The notes: generated by a model not told the origin, from the letters alone. A DNA stretch of 64,000 bases from Calidifontimicrobium sp035325925 (GCF_035325925.1 NZ_DAOKZA010000001.1:62001-126000), one strand, 5' to 3'. Positions 46,050 through 54,564 are shown, counted from the first letter of the stretch. Numbers and translations: made by a program.

Positions 46050-47039
46050 ATGGCCCCGAACCCTCGATTTCACGCAGCGTCGCCCGCAGGGCCGCGTGTG
46101 GCGCGGCTGCGCCGCGCGTTTTCTGCCGCCGCGCTGGCCGCCGCCGGGGCCGCCGCCGGGGCCGCCGCCGCGCAGTCGCTGCCGGCGGACGACGAGACCG
46201 CGCTGGTGCGCAGCTACCGTCTGGAGGCGCAGGCCTACGAGCACGGCGAAGGCGTGGCTCGCGACGGCGCGCGCGCCGCTGCGCTGTACTGCAAGGCGGC
46301 GCGGTTGGGCGACGCGCGCTCGCAGTTCGCGCTGGGCTGGCTGTACACCAACGGGCGCGGCGTCGAGCGCGACGACGCGGCGGCGGCGTACTTCTTCCGC
46401 GCCGCGGCCGAGCAGGGCATCGAGCCGGCGGCGCGCCTGCTCGCGCGCATGGGCGACCCGACGGTCGACACGCCCGAATGCATGCGCGAGCCGCCTGCGG
46501 TGGTCGTGGTGCGCGCGCCTGCCCCCGCGCCGGCAGCGGCGGCGCCGCCCCCGCTGCCGCCGCTGGCGGCGCAGCTGCAGCGCAACGCCCCGGCGCCGAT
46601 CGTCGAGCTGGTCGAGCAGCTCGCGCCGCAATACCAGCTGCAGCCGCACCTGGTGCTGGCGGTGATCCAGGCCGAGTCGAACTTCGACTCGCTGGCGCTG
46701 TCGCCGAAAGACGCGCGCGGGCTGATGCAGCTGATCCCCGACACCGCGGCGCGCTTCAACGTGCGCAACGCCTTCGACCCGGTGCAGAACCTGCGCGGCG
46801 GCATGGCCTACCTGCGCTGGCTGCTGGCGTATTTCGAAGGCGACCTGACGCTGGCGCTGGCGGCGTACAACGCGGGCGAGGGCGCGGTCGAGCGCTACCG
46901 CGGCATCCCGCCGTACCGCGAGACGCGCGCCTACGTGCGCCGCATCCTCGAGACGGTGGGCGCGGTGTTCCACCCCTACGACGCCAGCGTCACGACGCCG
47001 TCGTCGGTGACGCGGGTGCGCCGCACCGCGGCGCGATAG
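46050..47039 (+). CDS. Lytic transglycosylase with Sel1-like repeats
   Basis: A 329-residue exported protein. A signal peptide (AFSAAALAAAGAAAGAAAAQ) is followed by Sel1-type repeats (about 55-135: YEHGEGVARDGARAAALYCKAA, LGWLYTNGRGVERDDAAAAYF), a Pro/Ala linker and a C-terminal SLT domain (about 190-305) with catalytic E209 (AVIQAESNFDSLALSPKDARGLMQLIP) and AAYNAGEGAVERY. It cleaves peptidoglycan glycan strands. Before the element inserted, it would have followed fliE directly, so a role in opening the wall for the rod is plausible. The low-complexity (GCC) run at 46137-46175 encodes the Ala-rich signal. Confidence 0.92.
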   Translation: MAPNPRFHAASPAGPRVARLRRAFSAAALAAAGAAAGAAAAQSLPADDETALVRSYRLEAQAYEHGEGVARDGARAAALYCKAARLGDARSQFALGWLYTNGRGVERDDAAAAYFFRAAAEQGIEPAARLLARMGDPTVDTPECMREPPAVVVVRAPAPAPAAAAPPPLPPLAAQLQRNAPAPIVELVEQLAPQYQLQPHLVLAVIQAESNFDSLALSPKDARGLMQLIPDTAARFNVRNAFDPVQNLRGGMAYLRWLLAYFEGDLTLALAAYNAGEGAVERYRGIPPYRETRAYVRRILETVGAVFHPYDASVTTPSSVTRVRRTAAR

Positions 47040-47125
47040 AAGGGGCACCCCGAGGCGCCTTCGGCGCCTCCCCCTCGAGGGGGCACCGCCAGCGCACCGG
47101 CTGAGCCGGATCCGCGGCGGTCGCT
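47040..47125 (+). repeat. Intergenic repeat family A, copy 2
   Basis: Immediately after the transglycosylase stop, sense orientation. A perfect 7-bp hairpin AGGCGCC-TTC-GGCGCCT at the start is followed by CCCTCGAGGGGGCACCGCC and GAGCCGGATCCGCGGCGG. It matches the copies after fliP and motA. Confidence 0.7.
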
Positions 47126-47170
47126 CGATCGCGTCGTGCCCTTGCGTGGTGGATGCGCGAAGCGCGGCCT

Positions 47171-47674
47171 TCAGCAGGCGGCGACGCCGGGCATCGGCGC
47201 ACTGGGGCTGCACACGCGCGCGCGGCCGGCGGCGTGCACACGCACCTCGGCGGCGTGGCGGGCGCCGGCGCGCCACTGGCCGGCGGTGCCACCGTCGCTG
47301 CGGCCCGAGGCCGGGTCGAAACGCACCGGCTGGCCGGCCGGCAGTGCGACGCCGCCGTGTTCGCCCGCCGACACCACCCGCAGGGCGCAGTTCGGCACCG
47401 GGGCACGGCAGTCGCAGCCGGGATCGGCGCTGACCGCGTAGCACCAGTCGCGTTCGCCGGCGCGCGGCAGCAGGTACACGGGCACGCCGCGCTGCGCGGC
47501 CTCGCTGCGCGCCAGCGCCAGGTCGAGCGCCATGCCTTCGGCGGCGGCGAGCAGGCGGTGGCGGGCGGTGAACTCGCTGTAGCTGGGCACCGCCAGCGTC
47601 AGCAGCACCGCGGTGACCGAGGCCACGAGCAGCGCCTCGATCAGCGTGAAGCCGGCGTGCCGTCGCGGTCGCAT
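47171..47674 (-). CDS. GspH/FimT-like type IV pseudopilin
   Basis: A 167-residue protein with the class III prepilin signal: RRHAGFTLIEALLVASVTAVLLTLAVPSY, cleavage between G and F and Glu at +5. A FimT/GspH domain follows (DLALARSEAAQRGVPVYLLP, WCYAVS, cysteine-rich DPGCDCRAPVPNC). Such minor pseudopilins prime type IV pilus or DNA-uptake fibres. The start is the ATG after a GTG. It is the only pilus gene in a flagellar neighbourhood, with repeat A downstream and repeat B upstream. Confidence 0.88.
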   Translation of the reverse strand: MRPRRHAGFTLIEALLVASVTAVLLTLAVPSYSEFTARHRLLAAAEGMALDLALARSEAAQRGVPVYLLPRAGERDWCYAVSADPGCDCRAPVPNCALRVVSAGEHGGVALPAGQPVRFDPASGRSDGGTAGQWRAGARHAAEVRVHAAGRARVCSPSAPMPGVAAC

Positions 47675-47684
47675 CACCGTGGGT

Positions 47685-47811
47685 GGTCCTGCGGCCAGCG
47701 CGGACCCGGCTCGGCCGGCGCGCCGGCGACGCCCCCTGGCACCGACGGGGTCCCGGCGTGGCCCGGGGAGGACGGGGAGGAGGCAGCGCGGGCGCTGCGC
47801 GGGTGGTTCAT
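47685..47811 (-). repeat. Intergenic repeat family B, copy 2
   Basis: Between the YcgR-like gene and the pseudopilin gene, beginning at the stop of the former (minus strand ATGAACCACCCGCGCAGCG) and ending with a GGCCGAGCCGGGTCCGCGC block. It shares both ends with 21995-22197. Confidence 0.5.
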
Positions 47812-48563
47812 TCGAGCGACAGCAGACGGCGGCGCTTCTGCGTGTGGTCGATGTAGCGCTGCAGCGCGCGCTGGGCGTCGCCGTCGAGCTCGTCGAACGA
47901 GCAGCCCAGGCGCACGCCGCCGCTGTCGGCGTCGAGCGAGGTCACGTGCTGCAGCGTCAGCGTGACGGCGAAGCGCGTCGACGCGTCGAGCTCGACGCGC
48001 ACGCCGTGCAGCCGCGCGCCCGGCGCCAGTGGCGGCACGTCGTCGGGCACGAACAGCGCGCAGCCGCCGATCGACACGTCGATCACTCGCAGCGCCAGCG
48101 ACATCTCGGGCAGCGACGGGTGGCGCAGCATCGCCACCGCGGCGCTGCGCGGGGGCGTGCGCACGCGGTAGCTCTGCCGGCGCTGGAAGCGGAACATCTC
48201 CTGCGGCAGCTCGGCGTGCAGCGTGGCGCCGCCGGCGCCGTGCACCAGCAGCGGCGCGGCCAGGTCGAACTGCAGCTTGACGTGGTCGAGGTAGCCGACC
48301 ACCAGCGCCTCGCCCGCGTCGACCAGCCGGGCCAGCTGCGGCTCCGACGGGTCGGCCACCAGGCTGAGCTTGCCTCGCGCGGTGTCGACGGTCCACAGCG
48401 TGGTGCGCAGGTGCGCCCCGTTGGGGGCGCTGACGAACAGGTCGGCGCCGGCGTCGAGCAGGCGGCGCAGCAGCGTGACGATCTCGGCACGCGAGCCGAC
48501 GCGGAACTCGTCCATGCCGTCGCCGAAGGCGCCGAGCGGGGCGGGCTGGGTGTCCTGGAACAT
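47808..48563 (-). CDS. ycgR: YcgR-like flagellar brake protein (PilZ domain)
   Basis: A 251-residue protein. The N-terminal YcgR domain (about 20-115) precedes a C-terminal PilZ domain. Cyclic di-GMP binding motifs are present: RRQSYRVRTP (RxxxR) and DVSIGGCALF (D/NxSxxG). In enterobacteria YcgR bound to cyclic di-GMP slows the motor via FliG/MotA. Its place beside fliT and fliS supports a motility role and links to the HD-GYP protein at 1625, which would lower cyclic di-GMP. Confidence 0.9.
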   Translation of the reverse strand: MFQDTQPAPLGAFGDGMDEFRVGSRAEIVTLLRRLLDAGADLFVSAPNGAHLRTTLWTVDTARGKLSLVADPSEPQLARLVDAGEALVVGYLDHVKLQFDLAAPLLVHGAGGATLHAELPQEMFRFQRRQSYRVRTPPRSAAVAMLRHPSLPEMSLALRVIDVSIGGCALFVPDDVPPLAPGARLHGVRVELDASTRFAVTLTLQHVTSLDADSGGVRLGCSFDELDGDAQRALQRYIDHTQKRRRLLSLE

Positions 48564-48596
48564 CGGGCGGGTCGTGCGCGGCCGGCGCGTGGAGCG

Positions 48597-48914
48597 TCAG
48601 TGCAGCGTCTTGCGCTTGCCGGCCATCATCTGGTCGAGGTCCTCGAGCCAGGGCTCGGCCAGGTGGCGGATCTCGGCGTCGTTGACCAGGATGCGCTGCA
48701 TCAGCCGCGCCTTGGTCTTCTGCTCGTCGGCGGCCAGCGGCTGGCCGCGCGCGGCCTGCTTGAGCTGCGAGATCAGCAGCACGCAAGCGCCTTCGAGCTT
48801 GACGACCTGGTCCCAGTCGCCGACCTTGGCCGCGGCCAGCATCTCGGCGCTGGCCCGTTCGATGGCCTGGTAGTAGTTCAGCAGGGTGGTGTTCATCGTG
48901 CTCGAAGTCGTCAT
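48597..48914 (-). CDS. fliT: Flagellar protein FliT
   Basis: A 105-residue helical protein (LLNYYQAIERASAEMLAAAKVGDWDQVVKLEGACVLLISQLKQ ... RILVNDAEIRHLAEPWLEDLDQMM), fitting FliT, the FliD export chaperone that in enterobacteria also inhibits FlhDC. An internal ATG at 48896 is an alternative start. It follows fliS by 26 bp in the usual fliDST order. Confidence 0.88.
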   Translation of the reverse strand: MTTSSTMNTTLLNYYQAIERASAEMLAAAKVGDWDQVVKLEGACVLLISQLKQAARGQPLAADEQKTKARLMQRILVNDAEIRHLAEPWLEDLDQMMAGKRKTLH

Positions 48915-48940
48915 GGCGTCGCAGCGGCGCATGGCCGTCG

Positions 48941-49375
48941 TCAGGAGGCGGCAGGCGCGCGTCGGGGGGCGATCGCGACCCACGCCTCGTGGATCGGCTG
49001 CATCAGGCTCATGCACTCGTCGAGCAGCGCCTCGCGGTTGAGCAGGTTGGCCTCGGTGAGCCGGCGCGTCACGTAGAGGTACAGGTCGTCGAGGTCGCGC
49101 GCCAGCGCGCCGCCGGCCCGCGGGTCCAGGCCGGCGCGCAGGCCTTCGTCGACGATGCGCACGGCGCGCGAGATCGCGGCGCACTTCGTCGCCACGTCGC
49201 CACGGCGCATCGCTCCGCGCGCCTCGGCGACGGCCGTGGCGTAGCCGTCGAACAGCATGCTGATCAGCTGGTGGGGGTCGGCGCCGGCAACGCCGATCTC
49301 GACGGCGGCCTTGTGGTACGGGTTGGCGCGGCCGGCGGGCAGGGGACGCACGGCGGTGTCTATGGCGGCGGTCAT
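48941..49375 (-). CDS. fliS: Flagellin export chaperone FliS
   Basis: A 144-residue helical protein with FliS features: YHKAAVEIGVAGADPHQLISMLFDGYATAVAEARGAM, DEGLRAGLDPRAGGALARDLDDLYLYVTRRLTEANLLN. It caps flagellin subunits before export. The start MTAAIDTAV is chosen because upstream codons belong to the fliD-fliS spacer and hairpin. It lies 121 bp after fliD. Confidence 0.95.
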   Translation of the reverse strand: MTAAIDTAVRPLPAGRANPYHKAAVEIGVAGADPHQLISMLFDGYATAVAEARGAMRRGDVATKCAAISRAVRIVDEGLRAGLDPRAGGALARDLDDLYLYVTRRLTEANLLNREALLDECMSLMQPIHEAWVAIAPRRAPAAS

Positions 49376-49452
49376 GCTGGGTGGCGGCTGAAGTGGTTGC
49401 AGGGGATATCGGACCCCCACGGCGACGACTTGAGCGCCGCCCATCGGCAAAC

Positions 49453-49472
49453 AGGGGTGCCGAGGCACCCCT
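49453..49472 (-). terminator. Hairpin after fliD
   Basis: A perfect 9-bp stem with a 2-nt loop, AGGGGTGCC-TC-GGCACCCCT on the minus strand, is followed by GTTTG. It lies 24 bp after the fliD stop and upstream of fliS. It may end or attenuate fliD transcription. It overlaps a shorter relative of the motif found before fliF and fliL. Confidence 0.5.
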
Positions 49473-49496
49473 GCTTCGCCGGCCCGCGCCGCGGCG

Positions 49497-50930
49497 TCAG
49501 TCGGTCGAGCGGTTGAACTGCGCGATCTGCTGCGTCATGTAGCTGGCCAGCCCGTTGAGCTGGCCGAGCTGCGCGTCGAGCGCCGTGTACTGGCGCAGCA
49601 GGCGCTGCTCGGTCAGCGCGACCCGGTCCTCGAGCCGCTGCTGTTGCGACCGGTTGGTCTTCAGTCGAGCGTTCAGTCCGTCGGTGCGGCTGTCGAGCAC
49701 GCCGTCGTTGCCGAGCACCGCGTCGAGCCAGTCGTCGAGACGGTGCGCGAAGCCGGTGGCCGCGGCGTCGCCGGTGGCGGCGAACAGCTTGCGCAGTTCA
49801 CCGAGGTTGGACAGCGCGTTGTCGAGCTTGCCGCCGACGACCTTGATCGTGCCGTCGGTCTGCGCGTCGAAGCCGATGTCGGACAGGCGGGTGAACACGC
49901 TGCTGGCCGTGCTGTTGTCGCCGATCAGGCCGCGCAGCTTCGAGGTGAGCATCGCCACCGAGCGGTCGCCCTGCAGCGGGCCGGAGCCGTTGCCGCCCGG
50001 ATCGACCTTGGTCTGCTGGCGCAGCAGGGTGACGACCTCGTTGTACGCGGTGACGAACTCGTCGATCGACCTGCGAAGGCTCTCGGCGTCGGGGCTGACC
50101 GAAACCAGGACCGGGTCCGTCCCGGCCTGCGTCAGCGTCAGCGACAGGCCGCCGACGACGTCGCTCAGCGTGTTCGAGGTCGAGCGGACCGCCAGGCCGT
50201 CGATCTCGGCCAATGCGTCGGCGGCGCTCTTCGTACGCGCGAGGTGGCTCGCGCCGCCCGACGCGTCGAAGGCGAGTGCCGACAGGCCGCCGGCGTCGGT
50301 GTCGTTGCCGTCGCCATCGCCGCTGACCTGGATGCGAAACCCGTTCTCGACGCCGGTGTCGCGCGAGCGGATCACCAGCCGGGCCCCGTTGGCGTCGTTG
50401 ACGATGCTGGCGCTGACGCCGGCTTCGGCGGCGTTGATGCGGTCGCGGATGCCCTCGAGCGTCTGGTCGTCGGGGCCGATGACGACCTCGATCGCGCTCG
50501 ATCCGGGCTTCGGCACCGCAGGCATGGCGTCCCAGTCGCCGAGCTCGATGCGCAGCGTGCCTTGCCCGACGACCGCGGTGCGGTCGGCGTAGGCGCCCGA
50601 CGCCAGCGACTGGCCCGAGGCCAGCTGCTGCACGACGACGCTGTAGCTGCCCGCCGGCGCGCCGGGGGAGACGCTGGCGGCGACCGCCTGGTTTCGGCTG
50701 CTGGTGGCGGTCACGGCCCCCCAGGTGTCGGAGCGCGTGAGGTTCGACGCCGCGGCCTGCAACGTCGCGAGCGCGCTCTGCAGCTTGCCCAACGCCGAGA
50801 TCTGCGTCTGCATCTTCGACGCCGACGACTGCAGTTGCTCGATCGGCCGGCGCTCGATGGCCAGCAGCTGCGAGACGATCGACTTCACGTCGAGGCCGCT
50901 GCCGACGCCGGGTGCGGAGATCGTGGCCAT
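49497..50930 (-). CDS. fliD: Flagellar filament cap protein FliD
   Basis: A 477-residue protein. The N-terminal coiled coil with ISAPGVGSGLDVKSIVSQL is the FliD signature, and the C-terminal FliD_C domain has NTLSDVVGGLSLTLTQAG, VTAYNEVVTLLRQQT and TALDAQLGQLNGLASYMTQQI. The variable middle region matches cap domains D2/D3. AGGAG precedes the ATG. A sigma-28-like promoter lies about 70 bp upstream. Confidence 0.96.
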   Translation of the reverse strand: MATISAPGVGSGLDVKSIVSQLLAIERRPIEQLQSSASKMQTQISALGKLQSALATLQAAASNLTRSDTWGAVTATSSRNQAVAASVSPGAPAGSYSVVVQQLASGQSLASGAYADRTAVVGQGTLRIELGDWDAMPAVPKPGSSAIEVVIGPDDQTLEGIRDRINAAEAGVSASIVNDANGARLVIRSRDTGVENGFRIQVSGDGDGNDTDAGGLSALAFDASGGASHLARTKSAADALAEIDGLAVRSTSNTLSDVVGGLSLTLTQAGTDPVLVSVSPDAESLRRSIDEFVTAYNEVVTLLRQQTKVDPGGNGSGPLQGDRSVAMLTSKLRGLIGDNSTASSVFTRLSDIGFDAQTDGTIKVVGGKLDNALSNLGELRKLFAATGDAAATGFAHRLDDWLDAVLGNDGVLDSRTDGLNARLKTNRSQQQRLEDRVALTEQRLLRQYTALDAQLGQLNGLASYMTQQIAQFNRSTD

Positions 50931-51000
50931 CGAGAAGGCTCCTGCGCGGTGAAATGGTGATCACCCCGCGGCGCGGCCGGGCCAGGCGCGGGGTGAGATG

Positions 51001-51027
51001 ATTTCGGCAGTGGCCGGCGCGCCTTGA
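51001..51027 (-). promoter_or_regulatory. Putative sigma-28 promoter of fliD
   Basis: Minus strand TCAA-N15-GCCGAAAT against the consensus TAAA-N15-GCCGATAA, with exact spacing. It lies between the fliC copy at 51050 and fliD, about 70 bp before the fliD start. Confidence 0.6.
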
Positions 51028-51049
51028 GCGCGCCGCGCGGTCGGCGCGG

Positions 51050-51859
51050 TCAGCGCTGCAGCAGCGCCAGCACCTGCTGCGGCAGCTGATTCGCCTGCGC
51101 GACCATCGCGGTGCCCGCCTGCTGCAGGATCTGCGCGCGCGAAAGGTTCGCCGTCTCGGCGGCGAAGTCGGCGTCCATGATGCGCCCGCGGGCAGCGGCC
51201 TGGTTCTCGGCCGCGATCTGCAGGCTGGCGATGACCGCTTCGAAGCGGTTCTGCGCCGCACCGTACAGCGCGCGGGAACCGTTGAAGTCGTCGAGCGCGG
51301 CATCGATCGTGGCCAGCTGGGCGCTGGCGCTGGCCTGCGTCAGGATGTCGCCGGCGGCGAAGGTGCCGCTCAGGTCGGTGGTGGTGATCGTGACGACCTC
51401 GCCGGCGTTGGCCCCGACCTGGAAGTCCTGACCGCCGCTGACGGTCAGGATCGTCTGACCGTTGAACTGGGTCGTGGTGATCGTACGGTCGATCTCGAGC
51501 GCGAGCTGCTGGTACTCGGCGTCGAGGTTCTGCAGGTCGCCCGTGCTGTTCGTCGCGTTGGCGGCCTGCACCGCGAGTTCGCGCATGCGCTGCAGCATGT
51601 CGCCGATCTTGCCCAGGGCGCCTTCGGCGGTCTGCGCCAGCGAGATGCCGTCGTTGGCGTTGCGGATCGCGACGTTCATGCCGCGCACCTGCGCGTTCAT
51701 GCGCTCGGCGATCGCGAGGCCCGCGGCGTCGTCCTTCGCGCTGTTGACGCGCAGTCCCGACGACAGGCGCTGCATCGACGTCGCCAGCGACGTCTGCGAC
51801 GTCGACAGGTTGCGCTGGGCGTTCAGCGACATGATGTTCGTGTTGATGGTCTGCGGCAT
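51050..51859 (-). CDS. fliC: Flagellin, copy 1
   Basis: A 269-residue flagellin with intact D0/D1 ends (INTNIMSLNAQRNL at the N-terminus; NLSRAQILQQAGTAMVAQAN at the C-terminus) and only a small central domain (about 120-190), the short flagellin form common in Burkholderiales. It is about 75-80% alike with copy 2 in the ends and differs in the centre. GGAG precedes the ATG. I find no convincing sigma-28 site in the 300 bp upstream, unlike copy 2, and a strong terminator separates the two genes. Confidence 0.95.
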   Translation of the reverse strand: MPQTINTNIMSLNAQRNLSTSQTSLATSMQRLSSGLRVNSAKDDAAGLAIAERMNAQVRGMNVAIRNANDGISLAQTAEGALGKIGDMLQRMRELAVQAANATNSTGDLQNLDAEYQQLALEIDRTITTTQFNGQTILTVSGGQDFQVGANAGEVVTITTTDLSGTFAAGDILTQASASAQLATIDAALDDFNGSRALYGAAQNRFEAVIASLQIAAENQAAARGRIMDADFAAETANLSRAQILQQAGTAMVAQANQLPQQVLALLQR

Positions 51860-52061
51860 GCTTCACTCCGAGAGGTTCGCCGGACTCGACCATCGGGCAG
51901 GGCTGCGACGATGCGGCGCCGCGTCCCACCGGTGGCCACCGATGGCAGGCTCCGGACGTGGGGAGCCTGTGGTGGCGGATTCTTCAGCGGTGCCGGCCGG
52001 TGCGATGCGACGAACACCGGGGTCTTCGACGGCCAGATCGCGCCGTCGGCCGATGCACCCG

Positions 52062-52103
52062 GCACGCAAAGGAAAACGGGAGCCGTCGATGACGGCTCCC
52101 GTT
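52062..52103 (-). terminator. Intrinsic terminator after flagellin copy 2
   Basis: On the minus strand a perfect 13-bp stem (AACGGGAGCCGTC) with a 3-nt loop is followed by TTTTCCTTTG. It lies about 60 bp after the flagellin stop and is the clearest intrinsic terminator in the window. Confidence 0.88.
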
Positions 52104-52161
52104 CGCGGGCCATCGGGCGGCGACGCCGCCCCGTTCGCCGGGGCGGCGGCACACGCCGAGA

Positions 52162-52986
52162 TCAGCGCAGCAGCGACAGCACGCTCTGCGGCAGCTGGTT
52201 GGCCTGCGCGATCATCGCGGTGCCCGCCTGCTGCAGGATCTGCGCGCGCGACAGGTTCGCCGTCTCCGACGCGAAGTCGGCGTCCATGATGCGGCCGCGC
52301 GCGGCGGCCTGGTTCTCGGCCGAGATCTGCAGGGTCGAGATGATCGACTCGAAGCGGTTCTGTGCCGCGCCGTAGAGGGCACGCTCGCCGTTGACAGCCG
52401 TAAGCGCGGCGTCGATGTCCGTCAGCGCGTCATTCGCGTTGGCGACGGAGTCGACCCCGCCGGTGGTCACGTCGGTGATCGCGGTGGCGCCCGCCATGTT
52501 GGTGGTGGTGATGGTCACCGTTTCGCCATTGTTGGCGCCGACCTGGAAGGCCATGGCACCAGCACCCGTGGAGAGAATGGCGATGCCGTTGAACTGCGTG
52601 CTCGTCAGCGTGCGGCCGATCTCGGCCGCCAGCTCGGTGTATTCCGCGTCGAGATTGGTGCGGTCGTCAGTGCCATTCGTCGCATTGGCCGACTGCACCG
52701 CGAGTTCGCGCATGCGCTGCAGCATGTCACCGACCTTGCCGAGCGCGCCTTCGGCGGTCTGCGCCAGCGAGATGCCGTCGTTGGCGTTGCGGATCGCGAC
52801 GTTCATGCCGCGGACCTGCGCGTTCATGCGCTCGGCGATCGCCAGGCCGGCCGAGTCGTCCTTCGCGCTGTTGACGCGAAGACCCGACGACAGACGCTGC
52901 ATCGACGTGGCGAGCGAGGATTGCGTGGCGCCGGTGTTGCGCTGCGCGTTCAGGGAGATGACGTTGGTGTTGATCGTCAGTGCCAT
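52162..52986 (-). CDS. fliC: Flagellin, copy 2
   Basis: A 274-residue flagellin. N-terminal TINTNVISLNAQRN and C-terminal SRAQILQQAGTAMIAQANQLP form D0; QRLSSGLRVNSAKDDSAGLAIAERM is the conserved D1 stretch. The centre is short and Thr/Ala-rich. A strong AAGGAG site, a sigma-28-like promoter about 220 bp upstream and a terminator suggest that this is the main filament gene. It lies next to a glycosyltransferase gene. Confidence 0.96.
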   Translation of the reverse strand: MALTINTNVISLNAQRNTGATQSSLATSMQRLSSGLRVNSAKDDSAGLAIAERMNAQVRGMNVAIRNANDGISLAQTAEGALGKVGDMLQRMRELAVQSANATNGTDDRTNLDAEYTELAAEIGRTLTSTQFNGIAILSTGAGAMAFQVGANNGETVTITTTNMAGATAITDVTTGGVDSVANANDALTDIDAALTAVNGERALYGAAQNRFESIISTLQISAENQAAARGRIMDADFASETANLSRAQILQQAGTAMIAQANQLPQSVLSLLR

Positions 52987-53205
52987 TTGAGCAAACTCCT
53001 TTTACGGTTAGACGTGCCCGGCTCCGGTGCCGGCTTGCACCTGGCGTTGCGGCACCCGCCGCACGCCAACTACAACCCCGCAACGGCCGGCGGCCGCGTC
53101 GGGATGCCCGACGTCGGAGGGCGAGGCGCGGCGGGATTCGACTCCCGCCACTCCTTGACCGTCCAACCGGACCACGTACCCGAAGGCTCGAGTGCGTTGG
53201 TCCGG

Positions 53206-53233
53206 ATATCGGAGGGGTTTCCCGCGTTCTTTA
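53206..53233 (-). promoter_or_regulatory. Putative sigma-28 promoter of flagellin copy 2
   Basis: Minus strand TAAA-N16-TCCGATAT, one base longer than the usual N15 and with two changes in the -10 (GCCGATAA). The -35 is perfect. It would leave a 5' leader of about 210 nt. Confidence 0.55.
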
Positions 53234-53460
53234 GCGGATTTTTTCCGGTCCTGTCGTGGCAGGTGTCTCTCTGCGTTCGCGCGTCGCGCGGCGGTGTCGC
53301 GCCGGGACCTGCGGGCGGGAACCCGCCATTTCGGTCACCGTGGCCGCGCCTTGAGCGTGCGAACGCATCGGTGATTTGCACGCCGCAGGGGCGCTTGTTC
53401 CGCGGACAGCCCGGCCGAAGGTGACCGTCCAATCCCAGTTCGTCAATCTCGCGCACTCCC

Positions 53461-54564
53461 ATGGCTCGCCAACGCGTCTCGCTCGTCGTCATCGCTCGCA
53501 ACGAAGCGCCCCGAATCGCGCGCTTGCTGCGCAGCGTCGCGTCATGGGTCGACTCGATGCTGGTGCTCGACACCGGCTCGGCCGACGACACCGCGGCCGT
53601 CGCACGGACCTGCGGCGCGCGCGTCGAGCACTTCGACTGGTGCGACGACTTCGCCGCCGCTCGCAACGTCGCGCTGGACGCGGCCGCAGCCGACTGGCAC
53701 CTGGTGCTCGACGCCGATGAATGGTTGATCGACGGAGGCCCGGCACTGCGCGCGTTGGCATGCACACCGCCTCGCTTTGTCGGACGCGTGCATCTGGAGG
53801 ACCGCTTCTACGATGGGCAGTGGCGCATCGCGCACAGCCACATCAGTCGCGTGCTGCCCGGACGGGTGCGCTACCGCGGTCGGGTGCACGAGCAGCCCAA
53901 TCACGGTCTGCCGCAACGGCGCCTCCCGGTGCGGGTCGGTCACGACGGCTACGGACCGGGCGAGCTGGCACGCAAGCGCGGTCGCAACCGTGCACTGCTG
54001 CACGCGGAACTCGCCGCGCGCAGCGACGACCCTTACCTCTGGTACCAGTTGGGCAAGGATCACGGTGTCTACGAAGAGCACCACGCTGCCAGCGACTGCT
54101 TCGCGCGGGCATTGCAGCTGGCCCGCGTCGATGAACCTTGGCGCTTCGACCTGGTGGCGCGCTGCCTGTACTCGATGAAGTGCTGCGCGCGCCACGAGGC
54201 CGCGACCGCGCTCGCCGAGGCCGAGTTGGAGCGCTGTGCCGAATCGCCCGACTTCTTCTTCGCGGTCGGTGACCTGCTGCTCGATCGCGCCGCGCAGGAC
54301 CCGCGGCAGGGCGAGGCCCTGCTGCCGCTGATCGAGGCGGCGTGGACGCGGTGCCTGGAGATCGGCGAGCGTCCCGAACTGCACGGCGCGGTATCCGGGC
54401 GCGGCAGCCACCTCGCGGCCCACAACCTTGCCGTGCTGTACGACACCCTTGGACAGTCGCAGCGCGCGGCGGACATGCGCCGCTTGCGCTTCGCGCCCAG
54501 CGTGCCGCCGTGCCATCACGACGTTGAGGGTGCCCGGCGATCGGCCGTCGCGCACGTGGGCTGA
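53461..54564 (+). CDS. Glycosyltransferase family 2 with TPR-like C-terminus
   Basis: A 367-residue cytoplasmic protein. The N-terminal GT2 domain starts VSLVVIARNEAPRIARLLRSV, with LVLDTGSADDTA and the metal/nucleotide motif LVLDADEWL. From about 175 onward a helical region (YLWYQLGKDHGVYEEHHAASDCFARALQLA) resembles TPR. This SPINDLY-like or glycan-transfer architecture next to flagellin suggests flagellin glycosylation. Its acceptor is not proven. It is divergent from flagellin copy 2. Confidence 0.85.
   Translation: MARQRVSLVVIARNEAPRIARLLRSVASWVDSMLVLDTGSADDTAAVARTCGARVEHFDWCDDFAAARNVALDAAAADWHLVLDADEWLIDGGPALRALACTPPRFVGRVHLEDRFYDGQWRIAHSHISRVLPGRVRYRGRVHEQPNHGLPQRRLPVRVGHDGYGPGELARKRGRNRALLHAELAARSDDPYLWYQLGKDHGVYEEHHAASDCFARALQLARVDEPWRFDLVARCLYSMKCCARHEAATALAEAELERCAESPDFFFAVGDLLLDRAAQDPRQGEALLPLIEAAWTRCLEIGERPELHGAVSGRGSHLAAHNLAVLYDTLGQSQRAADMRRLRFAPSVPPCHHDVEGARRSAVAHVG

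Noticed and set aside
45578..46051. Frames of 120-157 codons on the minus strand across the minisatellite
   Set aside because: The predicted products consist mainly of repeated SPWRP- or HHRGG-type units produced by the tandem DNA repeat.
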